Assembly (NCBI GenBank): GCA_024644535.1
Contig: JAHEKX010000016.1
Location: 1 to 46,543 of the forward strand
DNA length: 46,543 bases
Direction: 5' to 3'
DNA from: Gammaproteobacteria bacterium
GTDB lineage: Bacteria; Pseudomonadota; Gammaproteobacteria; Pseudomonadales; Halieaceae
Part shown: positions 34,130 to 42,737 of the stretch, in pieces
How positions within the stretch are numbered: the stretch's first letter is position 1
Layout: every line of letters begins with the position of its first letter
Position numbers and translations under genes: made by a program
Notes under the pieces: model-generated
Told to the model about the DNA's origin: nothing
Databases searched by the model: none
What the model saw: only the letters and a program-made list of their open reading frames with translations

Positions 34130-35047
34130 ATGAGTACAGCGCAAGTTCTGACTGAATTGCAGGATCAATACGCCTTGTTGTCAGAAGTGAGTTTTTTTCA
34201 GGGGAAGGGCGGCCTGCCTTTTATTCGGGTGAATAACCGTTTTTGCGATGCCGAGATTTCATTACTTGGTGGACAGGTGCTGTCGTTTCGTCGTAAAGAC
34301 CAAGAAAAGGCGGTTTTGTTTTGCTCAGACGCTGCGTATTTTGAGCATGGCAAGGGCATCAAAGGTGGGGCGCCCGTATGTTGGCCATGGTTTGGAGATC
34401 ACCCAGAAGGGCGTGGCGCGCATGGTTTTGCTCGAAGCAATCTCTGGTGCGTAGACAGCATTGAGCGCGATGACTGCGAGGTCATCGAGCTCGCACTGCG
34501 TCTGCCTATTGAAGCCTTCGCTCAGTATCCTGAGTGGCAAGGTGTGCGCCTCAGCACCCAAATCCGCGTGGGTAAATGGCTGACCATTGCCCTGATAACC
34601 GAAAATGGCTCGGATAAGCCCGTGTCGCTTAGCCAAGCCTTGCACACCTATTTTCAGGTCTCCGATAGCCGCACCATTAGCATTGAAGGTCTGGAAAACA
34701 ATACTTACCTTGATAAGCCCAGTAACTTGCAGCGCCAACCGGCGACCGGTAAGGCCATTGCCGTAGACGCCGAGGTCGATCGTATTTACGAAGACGTTCA
34801 TTCGCCCATTAAACTGATTGATGCCGTCTGGAATCGCAGCATCACGCTAACCAGTGAAGGCAGCGCAAGTGCCGTGGTGTGGAACCCCTGGGTCGAAAAA
34901 TCAAAAGCTATGAGCGACTTTGGCGATGAGGAGTACATCAATATGGTCTGCATAGAAACCACCAATGCAGCGGCGGATACTCGAGAGCTAGCGGCGGGCC
35001 AATCGCATACGATGCAAGTCAAAATTCACCCAGCGGACATTGTGTAG
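34130..35047 (+). CDS. D-hexose-6-phosphate mutarotase (YeaD-like, aldose 1-epimerase fold)
   Basis: About 305 residues. It matches the aldose-1-epimerase/YeaD fold: LLGGQVLSFRRKDQEKAVLFCS at the N-terminal part, GAPVCWPWFGDHP, AHGFARSNLW with the active-site His/Arg, LSQALHTYFQVSD with the second His, and a C-terminal AVVWNPWVEKSKAMSDFGDEEYINMVCIE carrying the conserved Glu. It interconverts alpha and beta forms of glucose-6-phosphate or similar sugars in the cytosol. I chose the ATG at 34130 because GGAAGAG lies just upstream. The TTG at 34097 and ATG at 34109 have no such site. It stands between two SDR genes, with no evident functional link to them. Confidence 0.92.
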   Translation: MSTAQVLTELQDQYALLSEVSFFQGKGGLPFIRVNNRFCDAEISLLGGQVLSFRRKDQEKAVLFCSDAAYFEHGKGIKGGAPVCWPWFGDHPEGRGAHGFARSNLWCVDSIERDDCEVIELALRLPIEAFAQYPEWQGVRLSTQIRVGKWLTIALITENGSDKPVSLSQALHTYFQVSDSRTISIEGLENNTYLDKPSNLQRQPATGKAIAVDAEVDRIYEDVHSPIKLIDAVWNRSITLTSEGSASAVVWNPWVEKSKAMSDFGDEEYINMVCIETTNAAADTRELAAGQSHTMQVKIHPADIV

Positions 35048-35101
35048 GCTTTTTTGTTGGTCGCACAGGTTGTCGCGCCTATCAATCATTAAGGATCATT
35101 A

Positions 35102-35845
35102 GTGGATAACGATTCGAATATTCTGAACAAAGTGGTCTTAGTTGTCGGAGCAGGCGATGCCATCGGTAGCGCGATTGCAACGCGGTTTGCACAAGAGGGT
35201 TACACCGTGTGTATGGCGCGCCGAAACGGTGATCGTCTGGCACCTCTGGTTGAAGATCTGAGTCAACAAGGTCTTACCGCTCACGCGTTCACTTGTGACG
35301 CGCGCAAAGAAGATGAATTGATTGCCTTGTTCGAGCACATCGAATCGAGCATCGGCGAGTTGGAGGTTGTTGTCTTTAACATTGGCGCCAATGTTCCAAT
35401 GAAAATTGTGGATACCGACAGCCGCAAGTTCTTTAAGATTTGGGAAATGGCATGCTTCAGTGGATTCTTAACAGGCCGCGAAGCCGCTAAGCGCATGCTG
35501 CCTCGTCAGCGCGGCACCATCATATTCACCGGCGCGACCGCCAGTACGCGCGGTGCCGCGGGCTTTGGCGCTTTCGCCAGTGCAAAAGCTGGCTTGCGAG
35601 CCATGGCGCAAAGCCTAGCGAAAGAGATGGGGCCTAATAATATCCATGTGGCGCATGTGGTGATTGACGCGCCGGTAGATACGGCATGGATAATGGAAAA
35701 TGTGCCCACTGCCGCCGAGCTAAAAGCCAATGATGGACTCGTTGTGCCCTCGCATTTGGCTGAGAACTACCTGATGTTGCACAAACAGCCGCGCGATGCA
35801 TGGACCTTTGAATTGGATCTTCGGCCTTGGTCAGAGTCGTGGTAA
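35102..35845 (+). CDS. Divergent SDR with Phe in place of the catalytic Tyr
   Basis: A 247-residue SDR-fold protein. The cofactor loop reads VVGAGDAIGSAIA, a variant of TGxxxGIG. The NNAG position reads FNIGAN. The catalytic Tyr-x3-Lys is F158-A-S-A-K162 (GFGAFASAKAGL), and the Ser position 13 residues before lies in TGATAS, where Ala or Thr replaces Ser. Two of the usual catalytic residues are therefore missing. A known SDR subgroup carries the FASAK form, so this is not a sequencing accident, but the chemistry may differ or be lost. GTG start with AAGGA 6 bases upstream. The next gene, an HCCA-isomerase-like protein, follows after 85 bases. Confidence 0.9.
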   Translation: MDNDSNILNKVVLVVGAGDAIGSAIATRFAQEGYTVCMARRNGDRLAPLVEDLSQQGLTAHAFTCDARKEDELIALFEHIESSIGELEVVVFNIGANVPMKIVDTDSRKFFKIWEMACFSGFLTGREAAKRMLPRQRGTIIFTGATASTRGAAGFGAFASAKAGLRAMAQSLAKEMGPNNIHVAHVVIDAPVDTAWIMENVPTAAELKANDGLVVPSHLAENYLMLHKQPRDAWTFELDLRPWSESW

Positions 35846-35930
35846 TGCAAATCAGCAAAGCCTTTCAGGAACCAGCTAGCAGCACGCCTCGCGCAATGGC
35901 GGTATCAATTAAGCACATTAAGGAATAAAC

Positions 35931-36521
35931 ATGGAACTCGATTTTTACTTTGATTTTGGCAGCCCTGCCTCGTATTTAGCCTACAAGCGTATAAGACAAC
36001 TGGAATCGGAATACGATTTAAGCGTGTATTGGCTACCTATGTTGTTAGGTGGTGTTTTTAAAGCCACAGGTAACGTGTCGCCCGTGACCGTTCCTGCAAA
36101 AGGCAACTACATGGTTAATCAGGATTTTCCACGTTTTGCTAAGCGCTATGGCGTCCCAATGCAGTTTAATCCGCATTTTCCGATTAATACCTTAAATCTG
36201 ATGCGAGCCGCCATCGCCGCGCAACAGCTTGACTGTTTTGACGCATACGCTGACACGATTTTTGACGCGATGTGGCAAGACCAGTTAAACCTAGGTGATA
36301 TTGCATTGGTGGCGAAAGTATTGAGCGAGTCTGGGTTAGACGCCCAAGCATTGATAGACTTGTCTCAAGAATCAGACATCAAAGCTGCGTTGATTGCGAA
36401 CACAGAAGCTGCCGTCGGCAGGGGGGTGTTTGGGGCGCCCACAATGTTTGTGGGTGAAGCGATGTATTTTGGGCAGGATCGCTTGGACTTTATTGAGGCG
36501 CAGCTAAAAACAGATCAATAG
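35931..36521 (+). CDS. 2-hydroxychromene-2-carboxylate isomerase-like protein (DsbA/kappa-GST fold)
   Basis: A 196-residue thioredoxin-fold protein of the HCCA isomerase/kappa glutathione transferase group. The N-terminal segment LDFYFDFGSPASYLAYKR contains the active-site Ser in FGSPASY. The end GVFGAPTMFVGEAMYFGQDRLDFIEAQL gives the cis-Pro TM-type turn and the C-terminal helix. HCCA isomerase acts in naphthalene-type aromatic degradation with glutathione, and relatives isomerise other dienone acids. The substrate here is unknown. It follows the FASAK SDR on the same strand. An overlapping pair of stem-loops follows its stop. Confidence 0.9.
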   Translation: MELDFYFDFGSPASYLAYKRIRQLESEYDLSVYWLPMLLGGVFKATGNVSPVTVPAKGNYMVNQDFPRFAKRYGVPMQFNPHFPINTLNLMRAAIAAQQLDCFDAYADTIFDAMWQDQLNLGDIALVAKVLSESGLDAQALIDLSQESDIKAALIANTEAAVGRGVFGAPTMFVGEAMYFGQDRLDFIEAQLKTDQ

Positions 36522-36552
36522 CGCTGAGAGAGCAGGGGCTATTTCTAAGAAT

Positions 36553-36572
36553 AGCCCCGCGGTGGGGCTTTT
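36553..36572 (+). terminator. Terminator after the HCCA-isomerase gene, with competing stem
   Basis: AGCCCC (36553-36558) pairs with GGGGCT (36564-36569) and runs into TTTT. An upstream alternative stem GGGGCTATT (36535-36543) with AATAGCCCC (36550-36558) competes for the same bases. Mutually exclusive stems can be terminator/antiterminator pairs, but here both follow the stop codon, so simple termination is likelier. Confidence 0.65.
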
Positions 36573-36597
36573 CGATGTTGGGCTAATAAGAGGTGTT

Positions 36598-39102
36598 TTA
36601 AAAATTTCGAAACCGCTTTTTAACATGTCGCTCTCTAGCGATGATCTCCTGTAAACGCTGGTCAGGTGTGACTTTAAGGGTATCGTCGGGCAAGTGGTTT
36701 ACGACGTCACTAAGCGCTACTTTGGTCGCGTTGATAGTGGGCCAAACCTCTTTGTCGGGTGTTTCGCTGTAAGCCCAGCGTGGCGCCATAAAGCCCTCTT
36801 TATGACCGGTGGTATCTAGCCAATTTGCGACGCCTGGGTCTGTGTGTGCCACCACCAAACGGTACTTGCCATCGCTACTTTGCGTCATTTGGTGGCGATT
36901 TAAACTACCTGTTCGGCAGCCATATTCGATTGACTCACCCCATAAGTTACCGAGCTGAAAGCCCATGTATTGGGGCTCTGTTGGTACTGCCATTTCGACG
37001 ATGAGCGCCTCGTCGGGTTCTAGTTCAAAGACCCCGCCGGCGTATAAGTTGGTACTCATACCACCACCAGTGGCGCCAGAGGCGGCGTTGATGGTGTTAA
37101 AGGCATTACGCGGGAACGCTACGCCTGGGATAGAGCCCTGACGTTCGCCGTAAGTGCCCATAGGGATAGTCCAAAACGCATTCCAGAACAGCATTTGGTT
37201 GCGTGCTATTTCACCGCAGCGCTGAAGCTCTGCAACGGCTCGATCAACTGTGTAATTAGGGCGGTCGCTCCAGTGTTGCTCGTCGGGCTCTAGGCTGAAG
37301 TGAATGGCTTCTTCCATGTCCCAATCGTTAAATAGCTGGCGTCCACTTAGGTAGGTCGCATAACGCTGGGGGGCAACACTTGGGTCCTCGGGGTGGGGGT
37401 GTTTCACGATCTTCAAGGTCGAGATGAAGTTGCCCTCAAAGCCCGCGGGGCGCTCGGGTGCTAGCAGAATTTCAAAGCTGCCATCCTTATTGACCTCTAT
37501 GCTTGACGAATCTATGCGGCCGGTTTGAATGCGCATACCTGGGCGAAGCTCTGTGAGTTTACCGGAATCGCCCGATAAGTCGCGCCAGCTCGCCTCAAAA
37601 ATCAGGTAGTGCGGCGCTTTGGGCTGTTTGTCGTTAACCGGCTCTCCGCGCCAATGAGCAGTCTGGTGGGTTTTGCCACGCAACCAATAGGCTTTTGAGC
37701 CGTCGATGGGCGCATAGAAGTATATAGCGTCGGCGTTATCGATTGTGGCTCGTGTGATAGGGCTAAGCATGTTCCTGAATTCGGGTGCCTCGCGGTTTTC
37801 GTGAAAGGCACGTTCGATGGCTGAATGCGCAAATCCCATTAAGTAGCGGTAGCCCTCGGCGAGAATCCGATCATTCTCGGGTGGCGGCATGAGTTTCGGG
37901 TTGTCTATGGCATCGCGCGCTTTCTGTAATGCGCCGATCATGTCGTCCCAAGCGCGGCGTAATTTGGCGCGACTCGACAGCGACCAGTTGTATTCGTCGA
38001 ACCACTCGGCCAATTCGTCCTCAATCCGCTCTGCAGTGATGGCGTAGTCAGCAAGCTTATATTTGAACGTCGAGGTATGCTGTGTTTCGCGTTGCTCTTG
38101 TTGATCTAGATAGTTCTGATAGTCCGCAGTGATGGGCAAATCTAGGGCCTCGTAAACCTTGTGTAGGGTCGCTCCCGGAGCAGTGGTAAGCTCTCGATAG
38201 TCTACAAATAGGTGCGGCGTCTCGGAGCGTTTTGCTAAGGCTTGCTTGGGAATTTTAAAAGACTCTAGCGAGATCTCTGCCATGTGCTGCAACGAGACTT
38301 GGTAGTCTTCTTTTTTCCAGCCTTTGGCTTTCCAGCTGCCCTCCAATAGCTTAAGCGCGCTGGGAATGCACTCGAGTGGGTTGCGTACCGATACCACAAT
38401 ACGAGCATCGGGAAAGGTATCGAGTATGGCGTTGACCCAGCCTGACATTAAGGGGTTCTTGCTAAGGTGAGTATGCTGGCCACCGTTCAGCACCAGTTGG
38501 CGCTTAACGCATTCTTTGTAGTGATGCATCCAGCGTTTGCGTTTGTGTTCCGGCAAATCGTCTACGTGGAAAATATCGATGTGCTCGAACAGTGGCATTT
38601 CTAGAGACCACTCTTGGGTCACAAATGCCCCACGCATGACAAACTGGTCCTCTTCTGAATTCCATAAGCTCATGTTGTGAATGTGGCGAAATTCGCCAAA
38701 TTTTTTCTCGTCCCACGCTTTCAGGCGGCGATCAAAAAAGCCGCCTAAATAGCGTTCGTCAAAGGCTCCAAACCATCGAATAAGATGTTTTTGCGTTAAA
38801 GAGGGGAAGAATGTCTCCCAATATAAAAAATAGCTAAAACGCTTTTGGTCGCCTGACATTAACCGGTGCAGTAAGGTTGTACCGCTGCGGGCATGTCCCA
38901 CAATAAACACCGGCTTTACGACTTCTTGGCGCCAGAGCGCGGGGAAGAATACATAATCCAGTAAAAAGCACAGGGTGTTGAAGACCATATTCAATGGCAC
39001 CCAAAGTAGCAGTTTAACCAGCATCTTCGAGCGCCCAGGCCAGGTCTTAAATGACCACACACTTTGCAGCACACGGAAATAGTAATCCCAATCAAAATAC
39101 AT
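36598..39102 (-). CDS. Sulfotransferase fused to DUF1214-like C-terminal domain
   Basis: An unbroken 834-codon frame. A hydrophobic N-terminal stretch (about 28-55) suggests membrane association. It is followed by a Sulfotransfer_3-type domain: the PAPS 5'-phosphosulfate loop GHARSGTT at residues 69-76, and the 3'-phosphate site region VVSVRNPLECIPSAL with R240 and S248. From about residue 400 to the end is a second domain with DUF1214-like features (AYWLRGKTH, DGSFEILLAPERPAGFEGNF, YLSGRQLFNDWDMEEA). The ATG at 39102 has AGAGGA 7 bases upstream and is preferred over 39159. The sulfate acceptor is unknown. A PAPS supply (cysC-sat) is encoded at 7358-9184. The gene is divergent from a TetR gene with 196 bases between, a likely controller. 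Confidence 0.85.
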   Translation of the reverse strand: MYFDWDYYFRVLQSVWSFKTWPGRSKMLVKLLLWVPLNMVFNTLCFLLDYVFFPALWRQEVVKPVFIVGHARSGTTLLHRLMSGDQKRFSYFLYWETFFPSLTQKHLIRWFGAFDERYLGGFFDRRLKAWDEKKFGEFRHIHNMSLWNSEEDQFVMRGAFVTQEWSLEMPLFEHIDIFHVDDLPEHKRKRWMHHYKECVKRQLVLNGGQHTHLSKNPLMSGWVNAILDTFPDARIVVSVRNPLECIPSALKLLEGSWKAKGWKKEDYQVSLQHMAEISLESFKIPKQALAKRSETPHLFVDYRELTTAPGATLHKVYEALDLPITADYQNYLDQQEQRETQHTSTFKYKLADYAITAERIEDELAEWFDEYNWSLSSRAKLRRAWDDMIGALQKARDAIDNPKLMPPPENDRILAEGYRYLMGFAHSAIERAFHENREAPEFRNMLSPITRATIDNADAIYFYAPIDGSKAYWLRGKTHQTAHWRGEPVNDKQPKAPHYLIFEASWRDLSGDSGKLTELRPGMRIQTGRIDSSSIEVNKDGSFEILLAPERPAGFEGNFISTLKIVKHPHPEDPSVAPQRYATYLSGRQLFNDWDMEEAIHFSLEPDEQHWSDRPNYTVDRAVAELQRCGEIARNQMLFWNAFWTIPMGTYGERQGSIPGVAFPRNAFNTINAASGATGGGMSTNLYAGGVFELEPDEALIVEMAVPTEPQYMGFQLGNLWGESIEYGCRTGSLNRHQMTQSSDGKYRLVVAHTDPGVANWLDTTGHKEGFMAPRWAYSETPDKEVWPTINATKVALSDVVNHLPDDTLKVTPDQRLQEIIARERHVKKRFRNF

Positions 39103-39298
39103 CGATTTATCCTCTTTAGTCGATGCAAGTACCGTAACGCTGACGTTGATGTTTGCCAACTCACTTCTTTTTGATAATGAAATGCTGCTAACACATTGTT
39201 TTTATTTGAGTAATTCCGAGGGTACTACTGTGACTTACGTTTCTTCGCGATTTGGTCTAGTCTTTATTTGCCGACTTTTACTGTGTGCTTAGTGACTC

Positions 39299-39955
39299 AT
39301 GCAATACGACGATACCAAACCTTTGCCTATCCCCCGAAAGTTGCCCAAGCAGGGACGCTCGAAGGTATTGGTCGACGCAATTGTTGAGGCCTGTGAAAAG
39401 ATCTTGGCGCATGAAGATACTGACGCCCTGACAACCAACCGTATTGCGGAGTTAGCGGGTGTGAATATTGGTTCTTTATACCAATATTTTCCCAACAAGG
39501 AAGCCATATTGGCAACGCTGTTTGCTCGAACGATGGCCGCAGAGCGTTACGAGTTTGCCGAGCAGGCAAAGCAGCGTGTGCTGGCCGAAGCGTCACGGTC
39601 ATTAAGTGCAGCCTTGTTGGAAGTTATCCGAGTAAAAGCGGAGTTGCATCAGAGGTTTTTAGCTTTGCACGGCGATTTTTACAGCGATTACTACGACTTT
39701 TTCGACTTTGAATCTACGGTCGATGATTTTGTGTCTACGGACCTTAAACAGCCCACTTGGTCGACATGGCTGCAGTCTTTACTGAGACACTATCGATCAG
39801 AGCTTTTATTGGACAATATCGAACGCGCCTCGTTTTTGGTGACTCATACCATTGATGCCATGCTCAGTGCTGCGGTGCGAGAGCACCCAGCATGGCTGCA
39901 AGACAACGCATTTCTGCAACAGATTCACAGGGCTGCCTTGAGGTCGGTGACGTAA
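39299..39955 (+). CDS. TetR/AcrR-family transcriptional regulator
   Basis: A 218-residue TetR regulator. The HTH is at about residues 44-70 (TTNRIAELAGVNIGSLYQYFPNKEAIL), after an N-terminal tail rich in Pro and Lys (PLPIPRKLPKQGRSK). The C-terminal ligand domain is acidic and aromatic (GDFYSDYYDFFDFESTVDDFV). It is divergent from the sulfotransferase-DUF1214 gene, so control of that gene and of itself is likely. No clear palindrome stands out to me in the 196-base gap. The far end faces the arsenic operon, with a hairpin between. Confidence 0.9.
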   Translation: MQYDDTKPLPIPRKLPKQGRSKVLVDAIVEACEKILAHEDTDALTTNRIAELAGVNIGSLYQYFPNKEAILATLFARTMAAERYEFAEQAKQRVLAEASRSLSAALLEVIRVKAELHQRFLALHGDFYSDYYDFFDFESTVDDFVSTDLKQPTWSTWLQSLLRHYRSELLLDNIERASFLVTHTIDAMLSAAVREHPAWLQDNAFLQQIHRAALRSVT

Positions 39956-40018
39956 ATGAATTGGCCCTGCGCAAATAAAGAATCGGATGGTTGCCCGATA
40001 CAGCTATAAACGTTGGAT

Positions 40019-40048
40019 GTAAGTGCGGGCAGTTCCAAGCCCGCTTAC
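40019..40048. terminator. GC-rich hairpin at the end of acr3
   Basis: Left arm 40019-40030 and right arm 40039-40048 pair over 10 bases (GTAAG/CTTAC and CGGGC/GCCCG) with a 2-base bulge and an 8-base loop. It lies immediately after the acr3 stop and also downstream of the convergent TetR gene. There is no T-run, so termination is possible but unproven. Confidence 0.45.
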
Positions 40049-40049
40049 C

Positions 40050-41075
40050 TTACGTCGTTTCTTTAAACCAGTGGCGCGTTCGGTTTGCAAAAGCGACAAG
40101 GCTTAGCATTACCGGTACTTCGACAAGAACTCCAACAACCGTTGCCAGAGCTGCCCCAGATTGCAAACCAAACAACGAGATGGCGACAGCGACCGCCAGC
40201 TCAAAAAAGTTTGATGTGCCGATCATGCAGGCGGGTGCTGCTATCGAATGTGGTAGCTTTAGCGCCTTGGCTGAGGCGTAGGCCAGCGCAAAAATGCCAT
40301 AGGTCTGAATTAGCAATGGAATCGCAATAAGAACAATCGCTAGGGGTTTTGCGAGAATGGTTGGCGCTTGAAATCCAAACAGTAAAACAACGGTTGCAAG
40401 CAAGCCGACGATTGATATCGGCTTTAACCTTGCAAGCAGATTGTTTAAGCGTGAATGATCGCTGTCGGAATCTAAGGCTTTGCGGGTAATTGCACCGGCC
40501 GCTAGCGGAATGACTACATACAGAAGTACCGAAAGCATAAGAGTATCCAAGGGCACTGTGACATCGCTAACACCTAACAAAAATGCTGCAATGGGAGCAA
40601 AGGCCACAATCATAATGAGGTCGTTGACCGACACCTGAACTAAAGTGTAGTTTGGGTCTCCTTTGGTTAAGTTACTCCAGACAAAGACCATGGCGGTGCA
40701 GGGCGCGACACCCAGTAAGATCATGCCGGCGATGTATTCGCTTGCGCTTTGTGGATCTACGAAGTCTGCAAAAATAACTCTGAAGAACAGCCAACCCAAA
40801 AACGCCATGGTAAAGGGTTTAACGAGCCAGTTGATGAGTAAAGTGAGTATTAGACCTTTGGGTTTTTTGCCAACATCTTTGATAGATGAAAAGTCGACTT
40901 GGACCATCATTGGGTAAATCATGATCCATATGAACACGGCGACTGGTATATTTACGTTGGCGTACTCTAGTGCGGCGAACCAAGCGAATAGCTGGGGGAA
41001 TAGTTGACCCAGAACAACACCGCCTGCGATACACAGACCGACCCACACACTTAGATATCGCTCGAATAATCCCAT
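40050..41075 (-). CDS. acr3: Acr3-family arsenite efflux transporter
   Basis: A 341-residue integral membrane protein with about ten hydrophobic helices, matching the Acr3 arsenite (and sometimes antimonite) efflux family. The conserved Cys that binds arsenite lies in [14 protein letters not shown]. Other signatures are [22 protein letters not shown] near the N-terminus and [15 protein letters not shown]. Start at 41075 (MGLFERYLS): the longer frame from 41189 would overlap arsC and add residues foreign to the family. It begins two bases after arsC ends, so arsR, arsC and acr3 form one transcript. Role: pumping out arsenite made by ArsC, driven by membrane potential. Confidence 0.95.
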   Translation of the reverse strand: MGLFERYLSVWVGLCIAGGVVLGQLFPQLFAWFAALEYANVNIPVAVFIWIMIYPMMVQVDFSSIKDVGKKPKGLILTLLINWLVKPFTMAFLGWLFFRVIFADFVDPQSASEYIAGMILLGVAPCTAMVFVWSNLTKGDPNYTLVQVSVNDLIMIVAFAPIAAFLLGVSDVTVPLDTLMLSVLLYVVIPLAAGAITRKALDSDSDHSRLNNLLARLKPISIVGLLATVVLLFGFQAPTILAKPLAIVLIAIPLLIQTYGIFALAYASAKALKLPHSIAAPACMIGTSNFFELAVAVAISLFGLQSGAALATVVGVLVEVPVMLSLVAFANRTRHWFKETT

Positions 41076-41077
41076 GG

Positions 41078-41572
41078 TTAGCTCTCTTGAATTAAAGTAT
41101 TGATTAGTTTGGCTTGCTCGGCTTTTGCTTTGCCCTGTAACCCTAGATGGATCAGAGCTCGAACGCGTCCAGCTATAAGCTCCATACATTCGTAAAAGGC
41201 GGCCCGAATTTCTTCGTCCGGCCCGCTCAGCTTAGACGGGTCTTTAAGCCCCCAATGGCATTTGATGGTGTCACCAAACCATACGGGACAGGCCTCGGCC
41301 GCCGCGCTGTCGCAAACGGTAATAACGATATCGGGCTTGATCGATTGGAACTCGTCCCAAGATTGGCTTTTAAGCTCTTCTGTTGCTATGCCTTGTTCTT
41401 CTAGATACTTAAGTGACAAGGGATGTACTTGGCCTGCCGGCTGACTTCCCGCACTAAACGCTTGAATACTGCCGTCTGACAGGTGATTGGTTATTGCCTC
41501 GCTGAGGATGCTGCGGCAACGGTTGTGGGTGCAGATGTACAGCACGGTGATAGGCGGTGAATTCAGGTTCAT
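41078..41572 (-). CDS. arsC: Arsenate reductase, low-molecular-weight phosphatase type
   Basis: A 164-residue cytosolic enzyme reducing arsenate to arsenite. The active loop C14-x5-R20 (CTHNRCRS) starts after a beta strand, as in the LMW protein-tyrosine-phosphatase fold. The redox Cys pair is in [11 protein letters not shown], as in thioredoxin- or mycothiol/glutaredoxin-coupled relatives; the exact electron donor is not clear from sequence. The ATG at 41572 overlaps the arsR stop as ATGA, so I prefer it to 41581. Followed two bases later by acr3. Confidence 0.94.
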   Translation of the reverse strand: MNLNSPPITVLYICTHNRCRSILSEAITNHLSDGSIQAFSAGSQPAGQVHPLSLKYLEEQGIATEELKSQSWDEFQSIKPDIVITVCDSAAAEACPVWFGDTIKCHWGLKDPSKLSGPDEEIRAAFYECMELIAGRVRALIHLGLQGKAKAEQAKLINTLIQES

Positions 41573-41907
41573 AAGCAGCATCCTGGTCGGTTTGGCATGG
41601 TGGAAAATGTCTGTTGAAGCTCCGCAAGATCAGACGCGTGCGCCTCGTCTAGGTTACTTAGAATGGCTACAGCCCAAACAGGAAGATCGGCCGAGAGCGC
41701 ATAATAAACCCACTGCCCGCGGCGACTATCTTGTAGCACGCCTCCCTTTCGAAGCTGCGCCAAATGCCGGGATATTTTGGGCTGGCTGAGTTGTAAAGCG
41801 GTCACGAGTTCACAAACGCATAACTCGGTTTCGCGTCTGATCAGCAAGGTGGCACGCAAGCGGGTCGAGTCTGATAAATCTTTTAAAAAACGAGAAGTGT
41901 CGAGCAT
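41569..41907 (-). CDS. arsR: ArsR-family metalloregulator
   Basis: A 112-residue ArsR/SmtB repressor. The metal-sensing Cys pair sits in TELCVCELVTAL (the alpha-3 ELCVCDL-type As(III) site), followed by the HTH LSQPKISRHLAQLRKGGVL and the wing RRGQWVYYALS. It ends PGCCL, an additional thiol pair that could supply a third ligand. It represses the ars operon in the absence of arsenite and is the first gene of arsR-arsC-acr3. A likely operator is the inverted repeat just upstream at 41944-41967. Confidence 0.95.
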   Translation of the reverse strand: MLDTSRFLKDLSDSTRLRATLLIRRETELCVCELVTALQLSQPKISRHLAQLRKGGVLQDSRRGQWVYYALSADLPVWAVAILSNLDEAHASDLAELQQTFSTMPNRPGCCL

Positions 41908-41943
41908 AGTAACGATATTCCGCTTGAAAACGTAAACTTTAAT

Positions 41944-41967
41944 ATATGGTTATCCGTATGTCCATAT
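41944..41967. promoter_or_regulatory. Candidate ArsR operator
   Basis: ATATGG (41944-41949) and CCATAT (41962-41967) form an inverted repeat spaced by 12 bases, 37 bases upstream of arsR. A -35-like TTGACG reads on the minus strand at 41979-41974, so a bound repressor would overlap the promoter. Autoregulatory ArsR sites of similar shape are known. Assignment here is by position. Confidence 0.45.
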
Positions 41968-42113
41968 GTTGATCGTCAAGACCTTAGTTTCCGCCCTTGC
42001 TTTGACTTCTGCGCTGCGATCGTCTGAAGAAAAAGACTCTATAGGGCTAAATAAACTTAGTCTTTCTGCTTTGCCTAATCGTAGAATGTGGCTTGCGAAA
42101 GTGATGTGCTAAT

Positions 42114-42728
42114 ATGTCGAAAGAATCTCGGTTAGATTAATTATGGCGACGCCTGCAAGAAGCCGAGCAGGCCCTAGAGGCAGAGCTTTAAGCGTATGTC
42201 GAAGAGCAACGAGAAAAGTTTCACTACACCTTAGAAAACGGCAAAGTAAAATTTGAGACCGAGTTTAAAGCCTTTCAAGAACGCTATCGCGTTGGCGCGT
42301 GGCGTTATTTAAAAGAGGCCAAGTTCAGCTACATCTCAACAGCGCCCATTATTTACTGGATGGTTATTCCCATCGCTTTGCTTGACGTTACTCTGACGCT
42401 GTATCAGCACATTTGCTTTAGGGTATACGGCATACCGAGGGTTAAGCGCTCCGATTATGTGGTGATCGACAGACATATGCTGAGTTACTTGAATGCCATC
42501 GAAAAGCTAAATTGTGTGTATTGTGGTTACGGCAATGGCGTCATCGCCTATGGACGCGAAATTATCGCTCGAACCGAGCAGTTTTGGTGCCCCATAAAGC
42601 ATGCTAGCAAAGCTGCTGGCGAGCATGGACGTACGGAAAAATTTGTCGAGTATGGCGATGCGGATGGCTGGCGAGCACGACTGCCTGCTTTGCGAGAAGA
42701 TTGGAACGATAGTTCCTCTGAGCAATAA
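42114..42728 (+). pseudogene. Conserved-looking hypothetical gene with two in-frame TAA codons
   Basis: From ATG 42114 to the stop at 42726-42728 a single frame of 205 codons reads as one protein, but codons 9 (42138-42140) and 26 (42189-42191) are TAA. The flanking residues (SRLD*LWRR and EAEL*AYVEE) make continuous charged helix if each TAA is a former CAA (Gln). The body has a basic coiled-coil-like start, a hydrophobic segment (ISTAPIIYWMVIPIALLDVTLTLYQ), then NCVYCGYGNG and FWCPIKHA with Cys residues that could bind metal. Only ATG 42360 remains downstream as an in-frame start. It has no ribosome binding site and would drop the N-terminal third. Probable recent pseudogene, or sequence errors. 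TAA is used as a normal stop elsewhere in the window, so recoding is unlikely. Confidence 0.7.
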
Positions 42729-42737
42729 GCTAAATGC

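Noticed and set aside
36598-39102. The sulfotransferase and DUF1214-like parts being two adjacent genes
   Set aside because: The frame is continuous with no stop, and I see no internal ribosome binding site with a start at the domain junction.
39103-39298. TetR operator between the sulfotransferase and TetR genes
   Set aside because: Only short 4-base inverted repeats are visible; not enough to call.
42114-42728. Stop-codon reassignment (TAA as Gln) as the explanation for the two in-frame TAA codons
   Set aside because: TAA ends other intact genes in the window (for example the first receptor and acr3), so a changed code is not supported; nonsense mutation or sequence error is simpler.
42360-42728. 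A stand-alone 122-residue gene starting at 42360
   Set aside because: The coding character continues upstream in the same frame through a hydrophobic segment, and no ribosome binding site precedes 42360; it is the tail of the broken gene.
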